From: JBBTQX01 sp038064955
GTDB taxonomy: Bacteria > Patescibacteriota > Minisyncoccia > UBA6257 > GWB1-50-10
Reading direction: 5' to 3'
Assembly: GCA_038064955.1 (NCBI GenBank)
Contig: JBBTRY010000035.1
Location: 1-31,220 of the forward strand
Length of the DNA stretch: 31,220 nucleotides
In this document: positions 1 to 6,739 of the stretch, piece by piece
Position numbering within the stretch: position 1 is the stretch's first letter
Layout of the letters: each line of letters begins with the position of its first letter
The notes under the pieces: model-generated
What the model saw: the letters and a program-made list of their open reading frames with translations, nothing else
What the model was told of the DNA's origin: nothing
Database searches by the model: none
Made by a program: the position numbers and the translations under genes

Positions 1-100
1 CGGAAATTTGTAAAACACGATCGTTGTTGTGATTGATCCAATCAACGAAACTCTCGATTTCATCTTCCGGCAAGTTATCAACCAATAAGGTTTTACCCAT
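1..100 (-). CDS. N-terminal fragment of unknown protein
   Basis: The first 33 codons of a minus-strand gene are visible, starting MGKTLLVDNLPEDEIESFVD; the rest lies beyond the left edge. The ATG at 98-100 is preceded at a good distance by a purine-rich Shine-Dalgarno-like stretch (AGGAAGGA on the minus strand). A near-consensus promoter lies about 95 bp upstream, so this looks like a real, independently transcribed gene. The visible part is acidic and probably helical. I do not recognise the family. Confidence 0.7.
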   Translation of the reverse strand, partial: MGKTLLVDNLPEDEIESFVDWINHNNDRVLQIS

Positions 101-195
101 TGGGCTATCCTTCCTTTCTTATATTTTGGTGTCTTTTTGGCTTCCTACTACATTTCGGAAGTTAGAGACGACCATTATTAATGTTCAGTGTTTAC

Positions 196-224
196 GTTAT
201 ATACCTAATACTTAAGTCTGTCAA
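196..224 (-). promoter_or_regulatory. Sigma-70-type promoter of the leftmost gene
   Basis: On the minus strand TTGACA (219-224) and TATAAC (196-201) are separated by exactly 17 bp. Transcription would start near 189 and give a leader of about 90 nt, ending in a good Shine-Dalgarno before the ATG at 100. This differs from the near-leaderless promoters elsewhere in the window. Confidence 0.75.
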
Positions 225-231
225 ACATAAC

Positions 232-251
232 AAAAACCTCATAAAATGAGG
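232..251 (-). terminator. Intrinsic terminator downstream of murA
   Basis: A 6-bp stem (CCTCAT/ATGAGG, 237-251) with a 3-nt loop is followed on the minus strand by a run of five T (232-236). It lies about 60 bp beyond the murA stop and just before the promoter of the next minus-strand gene. Confidence 0.65.
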
Positions 252-313
252 GTATAAAAAAACAAATAAAATTTGATAGCGTGTTTTCGGAGGAAAGGGT
301 TTGTCAGGTTGAA

Positions 314-1612
314 TCAACTAACCCTTCTTATATCCGCCCCCAGGAAGCTCAAGCGCTCCACGATTTTTTCGTATCCCCGGTCTATCTCGTGCACGCCCAG
401 TATTTCCGATTCCCCTTCCGCGATCAAAGCCGCGAGCACGTGGGCGATGCCCGCCCGCAAATCCGGCACCGTGACCGTCGCGCTATGGAGCTTCGTCGGT
501 CCATTCACTATCGCGCTGTGCGGGCAATTCCTATTTTTGAAACGGCAAGGAACTTCGCCCAAACACTCGTTTACCACTCTAATGTCCGCGCCCATTAAAT
601 TCAAGTCTTTCACATAGCCGAAGCGGTCTTCGTAGACGGTCTCGTGGATAACCGACTCGCCCTGCGCCTGCGTGAGCATTGTCAGGAACGGCTGCTGCCA
701 ATCCGTCATAAAACCCGGATGGGTATCGGTCTCCAGCTTGATGCCGGAGAGCGGCCGCGCCCGAAAGAAAAGAATACCCTCGTTCGTCACTTCGTACTCT
801 CCGCCGATTCTCCTCAAATTATTCAAAAAAGTGATAAGATCGCCCTGGTCGGCTCCTTTCACCAATATCTTTCCGTTCGTCGCGACCGCGAGGCACGCGA
901 AAGAAACAGCCTCATTCCTGTCCGGCAAGACCCTATGGCGCGCGCCGTGCAATTTCGGGACGCCGTAAATCGTGACGGTGCGATTCGTGCCGACTTCGAT
1001 AATCGCTCCCATCTTCTGGAGCATCTTTATCAAATCCGTGATTTCCGGCTCGACGGCGGAATTCACAATCGTCGTCTTCCCCTCGGCCAGAACCGAAGCA
1101 AAAATTATCTGCTCCGTCGCGCCGACACTGGGATATTTCAAGGTAATAGCCGCTCCTTTGAGTCTTCCCTTGATTTTCGCTTTATATGAATTGGGACCGG
1201 CTTCTATCTCCGCTCCGAGCGCCTTCAGCGATTCCAAGTGCATATCCACAGGCCGGGGACCGATTTTATCCCCGCCTACAATCGGCACCTCCGCCTCCCC
1301 CGCCCGGTTCAGGAGCGGCCCCAACGCCAAAATCGACACCCGGTTTTTTTGATTCAAGGAAATCGCCTTGGTGTTTTTTATCTCCGGCGTCCTTATGACG
1401 AGATTGGAATCGATGGATTTTATTTCGCTTCCCAGCGCTACGCAAAGTTCTTTCACGATTTCCGCATCCCCGATTCGGGGAAAATTCTCGAACACACACT
1501 CCTCGTCAGTCAAAAGAGAAATGATAAGCATTTTCGTCGCCGCGTTCTTAGCGCCGGCCAACTTTATTTCGCCCGTGAGCGGCCGCCCGCCCCGGATTAT
1601 GAATTTATCCAC
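314..1612 (-). CDS. murA: UDP-N-acetylglucosamine 1-carboxyvinyltransferase
   Basis: MurA transfers enolpyruvate from PEP to UDP-GlcNAc, the first committed step of peptidoglycan synthesis in the cytoplasm. At 432 aa it spans the full EPSP-synthase-like fold. K22-N23 (AGAKNAA) and R120 (GPRPVDMH) fall at E. coli numbering, and the general-base Asp is D304 (TDWQ). The active-site loop reads GGDKIGPRP, so residue 115 is Asp instead of the usual Cys. This change is known from Mycobacterium and Chlamydia and gives intrinsic fosfomycin insensitivity. The start is GTG, because in-frame stops lie just upstream and the numbering then matches E. coli. There is no Shine-Dalgarno; a -10 box lies 6 bp upstream, suggesting a leaderless mRNA. 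Confidence 0.97.
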   Translation of the reverse strand: MDKFIIRGGRPLTGEIKLAGAKNAATKMLIISLLTDEECVFENFPRIGDAEIVKELCVALGSEIKSIDSNLVIRTPEIKNTKAISLNQKNRVSILALGPLLNRAGEAEVPIVGGDKIGPRPVDMHLESLKALGAEIEAGPNSYKAKIKGRLKGAAITLKYPSVGATEQIIFASVLAEGKTTIVNSAVEPEITDLIKMLQKMGAIIEVGTNRTVTIYGVPKLHGARHRVLPDRNEAVSFACLAVATNGKILVKGADQGDLITFLNNLRRIGGEYEVTNEGILFFRARPLSGIKLETDTHPGFMTDWQQPFLTMLTQAQGESVIHETVYEDRFGYVKDLNLMGADIRVVNECLGEVPCRFKNRNCPHSAIVNGPTKLHSATVTVPDLRAGIAHVLAALIAEGESEILGVHEIDRGYEKIVERLSFLGADIRRVS

Positions 1613-1618
1613 ACATCC

Positions 1619-1646
1619 ATTATATTATTAAAACAATGGAACTCAA
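1619..1646 (-). promoter_or_regulatory. Probable murA promoter, leaderless
   Basis: On the minus strand TTGAGT (1641-1646) and TATAAT (1619-1624) are 16 bp apart. The -10 box ends 6 bp before the GTG start of murA, so the transcript would begin at or next to the start codon. The -35 box lies inside the first codons of the divergent plus-strand gene. That gene may use TATATT at 1621-1626 as its own -10, giving overlapping back-to-back promoters. Confidence 0.55.
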
Positions 1647-2880
1647 AACCCGGCGGACCCTATTTTATTTCCTCATTCTCGTATTCGTCCTGGCGAGCGC
1701 TTACCTTCTCGTGACCGCCCAGGGACTGGTTTTGGATTTTAAAAACCTGAAGATTACCGGTACCGGCGGACTCTTTTTGAAGTACATTCCGCCCGACGCA
1801 ACCGTGGAATTGAACGGCAAAAAGACCGAAGTTTCGCCCGGCCTCATCTCAAGCGGCATCTTCATCCCGAAACTCGCTCCCGGAGAATACCGGATAAGAA
1901 TTTCGAAGCCGGGTTTCTCCGCCTGGGAAAAAACGTTTAAGGTAGAGAACGGCGCAGTGGTCTCCGCTAGCCAAATCAGGCTCTGGCCCGAAATTTGGGA
2001 TTTGAGCGTTATCGCGACGAGCTCCGTCCGGGATTTCTGGCTCACGGGCGCGGGCCTGATACTTCAAGGTAAAGACGGCACTCTCCGGCTGGACGGATTT
2101 TCTTTAGGAAACAAAAATATTGCTTTGAGCCGGCCAGACTCGTCCCTTATAATCACTGCCGACGGAAAGGATAGATTCGTAACCAATCTTGAAGATTTGT
2201 CCCCCGCAACCAATATTGCCGGACTCTTCAATTCATTAAAACAAAGCCAATTGAACCTTTCCGGCACGGTCATTCCTAAAAACTATTTCCTTCATCCCTT
2301 CAACGCTAAAATTCTCATCACGACCGGAAACGCGCTTTATTCTCTCGACTTGGTGAGATCAAGACTGGAAAAATTGGCCGATATGGCGGGAATCGATAAA
2401 GCGGAATTAAAAGGAAATGAAATGTTTCTTATCGATACGAAAGACAATTTAACGGTTTTCAATCTTTTTCTCCAAACTGTTAGGATTTACGAATCGACTT
2501 CCACCGAAGCCATTGGAATAAAAGCGAACCTGGAAGGATTGCCGGCCCCCGACGGAAAAAAGGTTTTTCTGCTTTCGAAAAAAGACACACTTTCCTTGAA
2601 AGCCCTGGAAGATTACTATGCCGACGGCGAAGTGAAAAAAGGCGATATCTGGCCCGTCTTTTCCGACCGGGGTAATATAAGGGATTTCGAATGGTTGAGC
2701 GGCAACCCGAACTACGCGCTCACGCTTACCGAAGAAGACCTGTTCGTCGTCGAGACCGACCGGCGCGCCCCGCAGAATGTCCGGCTCGTATCCCAAGGAG
2801 TGGGCAAATTCGCGGTAGAGGGAAACGAACTTTATATCCTCAAAACCGACGGCACGCTTCTGAAGACGAGTTTGAAATAA
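1636..2880 (+). CDS. Membrane-anchored PEGA-domain protein
   Basis: A 414-aa protein with one N-terminal transmembrane segment (about residues 9-29), then a PEGA-type beta domain (about 38-118) containing P-x-A-x-V-x-L-N-G-K and L-x-P-G-E-Y-x-I-x-I-x-K-x-G-F. The remaining 300 residues are beta-rich with repeated short strands, possibly propeller-like, and should face outside the membrane. PEGA domains are usually found in surface-layer or lipoprotein contexts. It is the only plus-strand gene in the window, diverging from murA across 23 bp. No Shine-Dalgarno is visible before the ATG. The molecular role is unknown; a cell-envelope function is inferred. Confidence 0.85.
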   Translation: MELKTRRTLFYFLILVFVLASAYLLVTAQGLVLDFKNLKITGTGGLFLKYIPPDATVELNGKKTEVSPGLISSGIFIPKLAPGEYRIRISKPGFSAWEKTFKVENGAVVSASQIRLWPEIWDLSVIATSSVRDFWLTGAGLILQGKDGTLRLDGFSLGNKNIALSRPDSSLIITADGKDRFVTNLEDLSPATNIAGLFNSLKQSQLNLSGTVIPKNYFLHPFNAKILITTGNALYSLDLVRSRLEKLADMAGIDKAELKGNEMFLIDTKDNLTVFNLFLQTVRIYESTSTEAIGIKANLEGLPAPDGKKVFLLSKKDTLSLKALEDYYADGEVKKGDIWPVFSDRGNIRDFEWLSGNPNYALTLTEEDLFVVETDRRAPQNVRLVSQGVGKFAVEGNELYILKTDGTLLKTSLK

Positions 2881-2881
2881 A

Positions 2882-2906
2882 AAATCCCCTTTCGGGTCGG
2901 GGATTT
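2882..2906. terminator. Bidirectional terminator between convergent genes
   Basis: An 8-bp stem AAATCCCC/GGGGATTT (2882-2889 with 2899-2906) closes a 9-nt loop. It is followed by a T run on the plus strand (to 2910), and by TTTTT-A-TTT on the minus strand. It fills the 28-bp gap between the PEGA gene and rpsI and can end both transcripts. Confidence 0.85.
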
Positions 2907-2908
2907 TT

Positions 2909-3334
2909 TTAACGCTTACGCCACTGTTGCGGCCTTCGAGCTTTCCGCAGGCCGTACTTCTTGCGCTCCACTTTTCGGGGGTCGCGCTTCATAAAGCCGA
3001 GAGATTTCAATTTGGAACGCCAGGTGGGATTCAAAGCGACGAGGGCGCGGGACAAGCCGAGCCGGATGGCTTCCGCTTGGGAACTCAAACCGCTTCCCCC
3101 AACTAATACTGTCGCGTGGTATTCCTTGAGCGAAAGCTCACTGAAGGGAGCGAGGACGGTCTTCTGCAATTTCGCGGTCGGGAAGTATTCGGAAAAAGGT
3201 AAATCATTCACGACAAGCTCCGGAGTCTTGCTCGCCGCTTTGCGGCCGGAAAAAAGCCGGACGCGAGCAACCGCGGTCTTCCGGCGGCCGACGGCCTCGA
3301 TATATTTCTCCTTCTCTTTTTTGGTGATAGCCAT
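2909..3334 (-). CDS. rpsI: 30S ribosomal protein S9
   Basis: A 141-aa protein with the S9 hallmarks: YIEAVGRRKTAVARVRLF near the N-terminus, G-G-G/S-G-L-S-S-Q-A-E-A-I-R-L-G-L-S-R-A in the middle, and a basic tail ending RRPQQWRKR. In the S9 family the C-terminal KR reaches the P-site tRNA. It is the last gene of the ribosomal operon, 1 nt after rplM, and ends at the bidirectional terminator. Confidence 0.98.
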   Translation of the reverse strand: MAITKKEKEKYIEAVGRRKTAVARVRLFSGRKAASKTPELVVNDLPFSEYFPTAKLQKTVLAPFSELSLKEYHATVLVGGSGLSSQAEAIRLGLSRALVALNPTWRSKLKSLGFMKRDPRKVERKKYGLRKARRPQQWRKR

Positions 3335-3335
3335 C

Positions 3336-3677
3336 TTATTTTTCGATTATGAGATTTTTAATCCGCTTCGCGTTCAGGCGGTTTTTGGGCAGCATCAGGC
3401 GCACGGCGTGGCGCAAAACCCAAGCCGGATTCTTTTTGAAAACGTCGGCGAACTTCCGCTCCTTAAGGTGACCCAAAGGACCAGTGTGCTTATAGTAAAT
3501 CTTTTGATTGATTTTTTTGCCGGAAACGGCGATTTGCGAAGCATTCGTGACTACCACCCGATCGGCATTCAAAATCCGCGGATTGTAATTCGGGCTCTTC
3601 TTGCCCTGCAGCAAAAAAGCGATCTCCGAGGAGAGCCGGCCTAATTTTTTGTTTTTTGCATCGATTATGTGTTCCAT
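3336..3677 (-). CDS. rplM: 50S ribosomal protein L13, short form
   Basis: A 113-aa L13, against about 142 aa in E. coli. The core is present: IDAKNKKLGRLSSEIA, the YYKHTGPLGHLKER stretch, and AVRLMLPKNRLNAKR. About 10 residues at the N-terminus and the usual C-terminal tail of about 20 residues are absent. The downstream rpsI starts 1 nt later, so the short tail is not an obvious frameshift. Reduced ribosomal proteins are typical of CPR bacteria. Confidence 0.96.
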   Translation of the reverse strand: MEHIIDAKNKKLGRLSSEIAFLLQGKKSPNYNPRILNADRVVVTNASQIAVSGKKINQKIYYKHTGPLGHLKERKFADVFKKNPAWVLRHAVRLMLPKNRLNAKRIKNLIIEK

Positions 3678-3682
3678 ATTAC

Positions 3683-4036
3683 TTATTTTACGAATTCGAT
3701 GATGGCCATTTTCGAGCCGTCGTGCTTCCTCGGGGTAACCGTCTTTACCACCCGGGTATATCCCCCTTTCCGCTCTTTATAGCGCGGGGCGATTTCGTGG
3801 TAAACCTTGTAGGCTGCCGCTTTCGGCAATTTCTCCAAAAGCAGTTTCATTCCGGCCAGATTTTGCTGTTTGCCGTAGGTGATATAGCGCTCCACGATGC
3901 CCTTCAATTCCTTGGCGCGCGCCTCGGTCGTCGTAATCTTTTCGTGGCTCACAAGGTTATTGGCCAGAATCCTCAAAAAAGACCTGCGAGGGCCTTTTTT
4001 CAAACCGAATTTTCTCCCCTTGTGCATGTGCCGCAT
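3683..4036 (-). CDS. rplQ: 50S ribosomal protein L17
   Basis: A 117-aa protein starting MRHMHKGRKFGLKKGPR, the L17 signature, with LANNLVSHEKITTTEARAKE following. It directly abuts rpoA (stop at 4037), the classic rpoA-rplQ order, and precedes rplM by 5 nt. Confidence 0.98.
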   Translation of the reverse strand: MRHMHKGRKFGLKKGPRRSFLRILANNLVSHEKITTTEARAKELKGIVERYITYGKQQNLAGMKLLLEKLPKAAAYKVYHEIAPRYKERKGGYTRVVKTVTPRKHDGSKMAIIEFVK

Positions 4037-4783
4037 TTATTTTTCTTTCTTTTTCTTTTCGGGTTTGCCGGAAATCAATTCCGCCGGAACGACTTCGATA
4101 GTCAGAACCTTTTCGAAATGGTCTTTCAAAATATTGCTCGCCTTGTGGAGCGCCTCCGAAGGGCTAATGGAGCCGTCGGTCTCTATTTCCAATTTCAAGC
4201 GGTTATAATCGGTGCGGTCGCCCACGCGCATATCTTCCGAGTGGAAGGATACCCGGACAACCGGGGAAAAGATGGCATCAAGCACGATCGTGCCGACCGA
4301 AAGCCTCTCCATCCGGCGGGATTCGCTCATCACGTAGCCCAAGCCCTTTTCGACGGTGATTTCCATATCCAAATCGGCGGACTTTTTCGAAAGAGTCGCG
4401 AGATGCAAATCCTTGTTGATTACCCGCACGAGCGTGGAAGATTCGATATCCTCCGCCTTCACTTCCTTCTCGCCTTTCACGTGAAGTTTTAAAGTCTGCG
4501 GCTCATCGGCGGTAAAATGAAAGCGGACTTTCTTCAGGTTCAACGTGAACTCCACGATATCCTCCACCATGCCGGGCAAAGTCGAAAATTCATGGTCTAT
4601 ATTCTTAATCTTAATCTGAGTAATAGCCGAACCCGGAAGCGAGGAAAGGAGCGCGCGCCGAAAAGCATTCCCCAAAGTGACGCCATAACCGGTAAAAAGA
4701 CCTTCAATGTGGAAAATGCCGATATTATCCTTCTCGGAAATTTTCTTAACCTCGACCGCTTCGCTGATATGTGTATATTTCAT
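4037..4783 (-). CDS. rpoA: RNA polymerase alpha subunit lacking the C-terminal domain
   Basis: A 248-aa protein covering only the alpha N-terminal domain that dimerises and scaffolds beta and beta'. Conserved stretches are TLGNAFRRALLSSLPGSAI, STLPGMVEDI and SPSEALHKASNILKDHF. It ends in a lysine-rich tail (PEKKKKEK) where bacterial alpha normally has a linker and an 80-residue CTD that contacts UP elements and activators. rplQ begins at the next base, so there is no room for a frameshifted CTD. Promoters here would have to work without alpha-CTD contacts, unless the domain is encoded elsewhere. Confidence 0.97.
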   Translation of the reverse strand: MKYTHISEAVEVKKISEKDNIGIFHIEGLFTGYGVTLGNAFRRALLSSLPGSAITQIKIKNIDHEFSTLPGMVEDIVEFTLNLKKVRFHFTADEPQTLKLHVKGEKEVKAEDIESSTLVRVINKDLHLATLSKKSADLDMEITVEKGLGYVMSESRRMERLSVGTIVLDAIFSPVVRVSFHSEDMRVGDRTDYNRLKLEIETDGSISPSEALHKASNILKDHFEKVLTIEVVPAELISGKPEKKKKEK

Positions 4784-4801
4784 TTTTTTGTTTTATAAAA
4801 T

Positions 4802-5401
4802 TTAACGCGAATAGAATTGGCCGACCACGTTTATATCAAAAGGTAGTTGCACTCCGGTAACGGGCGGTTTTGCCACGCACTCGCCTTTCAATTCCTCCGC
4901 TTTGAGCTTAAGCCACTCAGGCGGGGTGTATTGCTTCAACCGGAGTTGAATATCGTCGAAAATCTTCGCCGAGCGGGATTCGGGCCGCACGGCAACAATA
5001 TCTTTAATCTTAACATAATAAGAAGGAATTGTCACTTTCCGGCCGTTCACGTGCATATGGCCGTGGGAAACGAGCTGGCGGGCGATTCTCGGGGACTTCG
5101 CGAAGCCCAGAAGAAAAACCACGTGATCGAGACGGCTTTCGAGCCGGGTCATGATGCCGTCTTTGTCGGAATTCCGGAACAATTTCATCATCTGGTGGTT
5201 GTTCAGGCCGTAGAGAATCTGAATCTTCTGCTTTTCCTGGAGCTGCTTTCCGAATTCGGAAACGGAGTGCCGCGCCTGGCCGTGCTGTCCCGGTCGGTAA
5301 GGATGGCGAACCATCGCGCATTTCGGCGAATTACAGCGATCTCCCTTGAGGAAGAGTTTGATACCCAGCGATCTTTCTTTTTTCTCTTTGATTCTTTTCA
5401 T
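4802..5401 (-). CDS. rpsD: 30S ribosomal protein S4
   Basis: A 199-aa primary 16S rRNA-binding protein. It shows KLFLKGDRCNSPKCAM, then RPGQHGQ, and an S4 RNA-binding domain (RLDHVVFLLGFAKSPRIARQLVSHGHMHVNGRKV). The ending FDINVVGQFYSR is typical. Many bacterial S4 proteins bind zinc with CxxC plus a second Cys pair. Here the N-terminus is shortened and only the second pair (C23, C28) remains, so zinc binding is probably lost. It lies 18 nt upstream of rpoA. Confidence 0.97.
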   Translation of the reverse strand: MKRIKEKKERSLGIKLFLKGDRCNSPKCAMVRHPYRPGQHGQARHSVSEFGKQLQEKQKIQILYGLNNHQMMKLFRNSDKDGIMTRLESRLDHVVFLLGFAKSPRIARQLVSHGHMHVNGRKVTIPSYYVKIKDIVAVRPESRSAKIFDDIQLRLKQYTPPEWLKLKAEELKGECVAKPPVTGVQLPFDINVVGQFYSR

Positions 5402-5417
5402 GTTTTTTATTGCCTGG

Positions 5418-5867
5418 TTAAACCCTTCTGGTCTTGGCCGGACGCGGTCCGTTGTGCGGAATCGGCGTCACATCCTTAATAGACAGTATATTCAAACCTT
5501 TGCCGGCGAAAGAGCGGATGGCGGAATCGCGGCCACTGCCGACACCGCGCACGAAAATCTCCACGGTATTCGGGCCGGTTTTCTCCAGTTTCTGGGCAAT
5601 GGCTTCGGCTACCTTCGAGGAAGCGAAAGGAGTCGCTTTCTTGGGTCCGGAAAAGCCCAAAGAGCCGGCGGACATCCAGGTAATCACGGCGCCCTTGTCG
5701 TCGGTCACGGTGATAATGGTGTTGTTATAAGTAGCCTGGATGTAGATGCGGCCGTTCTCCCAATGCTGTTTCGATGCGGACGAAGATTGCTTGGCCGGCG
5801 CCTTTTCGGCCGTCCCCGCTTCCTTTACCGCATCATCTTTAGTTTTTATGACTTTTTTCTTTCCCAT
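5418..5867 (-). CDS. rpsK: 30S ribosomal protein S11
   Basis: A 149-aa protein with the S11 core from about residue 35: IYIQATYNNTIITVTDDKG, SAGSLGFSGPKKATPFAS and the end HNGPRPAKTRRV. The first 33 residues are a charged, Lys/Ala-rich extension longer than in E. coli S11 (129 aa). It starts 4 nt after rpsM ends. Confidence 0.98.
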   Translation of the reverse strand: MGKKKVIKTKDDAVKEAGTAEKAPAKQSSSASKQHWENGRIYIQATYNNTIITVTDDKGAVITWMSAGSLGFSGPKKATPFASSKVAEAIAQKLEKTGPNTVEIFVRGVGSGRDSAIRSFAGKGLNILSIKDVTPIPHNGPRPAKTRRV

Positions 5868-5871
5868 ATCT

Positions 5872-6255
5872 TTATTTCAAATCGACTTTCCGCTTGCCGC
5901 TGCCGGCCGTCTTTCTGACGTTGCCGCGCACCGTCCGGGAATTGGTTTTCGTTCGCTGGCCGCGCACCGGAAGCTTCCGCAAATGGCGCACGCCCCGATA
6001 GGCCTTAATGTCTTTCAAACGAGCGATGTTCTGTTTTATCACCTGCCGCAATTCTCCCTCGATTTTGTAATTCTTCTCTATCATGGACTGGATGCGATTC
6101 ACTTCGTCCGGCGCCAGATCCTTTGCCCGCTTTTGCAGGTCGATTTTCGCGCCGGCCAAAACCTTGGCGGCCAATGTCGGACCAATGCCGTAGATGTAGA
6201 CCAGGGCCACATAGATTTTTTTGTTATCGGGTATGTTTACTCCGGCAATTCTCAT
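5872..6255 (-). CDS. rpsM: 30S ribosomal protein S13
   Basis: A 127-aa protein starting MRIAGVNIPDNKKIYVALVY, with YGIGPTLAAKVL and a basic tail (GVRHLRKLPVRGQRTKTNSRT) that in the family touches the P-site tRNA and 16S rRNA. It follows rpmJ by 2 nt. Confidence 0.98.
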   Translation of the reverse strand: MRIAGVNIPDNKKIYVALVYIYGIGPTLAAKVLAGAKIDLQKRAKDLAPDEVNRIQSMIEKNYKIEGELRQVIKQNIARLKDIKAYRGVRHLRKLPVRGQRTKTNSRTVRGNVRKTAGSGKRKVDLK

Positions 6256-6257
6256 AA

Positions 6258-6374
6258 TTATCCTTGTCTTTGTTTATGCCTCGGGTTCTTGGCACATATG
6301 ACGTAAACCCGCCCTTTTCGGCGGACGGTCTTGCAAACGCTGCAGATTTTTTTTACCGATGCTCTGACTTTCAT
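6258..6374 (-). CDS. rpmJ: 50S ribosomal protein L36
   Basis: A 38-aa gene beginning MKVRASVKKICSVCKTVRRK and ending AKNPRHKQRQG. It has the zinc-knuckle residues of the Cys-containing L36 type: CxxC at 11-14, then a later Cys and His. It sits in its conserved place between infA and rpsM, with 2 nt before rpsM and 6 nt after infA. Confidence 0.97.
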   Translation of the reverse strand: MKVRASVKKICSVCKTVRRKGRVYVICAKNPRHKQRQG

Positions 6375-6380
6375 AAAACT

Positions 6381-6608
6381 TTACAATCTTCGCACGATTC
6401 GTCCCCGTTTGTCCAGGATGTTCGCCATCTCCACCATGACCCTGTCGCCGGGGATTACCCGGATGCGGTTGATTTTGAGCTTGCCGGCGGGGTGTGCCAA
6501 AATGTCTTTTTCTTCCCCGTTTTCGAGCTTGACCTTCACGCGGAAAAGCAAACCCGGCAGTGCCTCCACCGCTATTCCTTCAATCCTAACTAAAGGCGTA
6601 TTTTCCAT
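6381..6608 (-). CDS. infA: Translation initiation factor IF-1
   Basis: A 75-aa OB-fold protein. The IF-1 pattern is seen as EGIAVEALPGLLFRVKVKLENG, then ILAHPAGKLKINRIRVIPGDRVMVE and the end KRGRIVRRL. I place the start at the ATG at 6608. An upstream TTG at 6614 would add two residues but would lie even closer to the predicted transcription start. The -10 box ends 15 nt upstream, so the leader is very short and lacks a Shine-Dalgarno. It is the first gene of the operon. Confidence 0.95.
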   Translation of the reverse strand: MENTPLVRIEGIAVEALPGLLFRVKVKLENGEEKDILAHPAGKLKINRIRVIPGDRVMVEMANILDKRGRIVRRL

Positions 6609-6623
6609 TGACAAACAGAGTGA

Positions 6624-6652
6624 ATTTTAGATAAAAGCGGGAAAAGTGTCAA
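6624..6652 (-). promoter_or_regulatory. Promoter of the infA-rpsI ribosomal operon
   Basis: On the minus strand TTGACA (6647-6652) and TAAAAT (6624-6629) are 17 bp apart. Transcription would start about 9 nt before the infA ATG. The -35 box touches the outer arm of the large hairpin at 6652-6723. The alpha-operon genes thus have their own promoter here. Confidence 0.8.
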
Positions 6653-6723
6653 CCAGGTAGTAGAAATTCGGCCAGCTCTGCTAATGTTCGCTTCGCGAAC
6701 CAGCCGAATTTTCACTACCTGGT
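6652..6723. repeat. Large nested inverted repeat upstream of infA
   Basis: Outer arms ACCAGGTAGT/ACTACCTGGT (6652-6661, 6714-6723) and then AAATTCGG/CCGAATTT (6664-6671, 6704-6711) pair perfectly except for a 2-nt mismatch between them. The centre holds a second hairpin, GTTCGC-TTC-GCGAAC (6686-6700). It lies between the end of the baseplate-J-like gene and the infA promoter and could terminate the former, but no T run follows on either strand. It may instead be a dispersed palindromic repeat. Confidence 0.75.
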
Positions 6724-6739
6724 CAATCCATTCGATAAA

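Noticed and set aside
3336..3677. Short L13 as a frameshifted gene
   Set aside because: Core motifs are continuous, and rpsI starts 1 nt after the stop, leaving no room for a lost tail.
3656..4492. A 278-codon plus-strand open frame across rplQ and rpoA
   Set aside because: It is antisense to certain ribosomal-operon genes and resembles no family.
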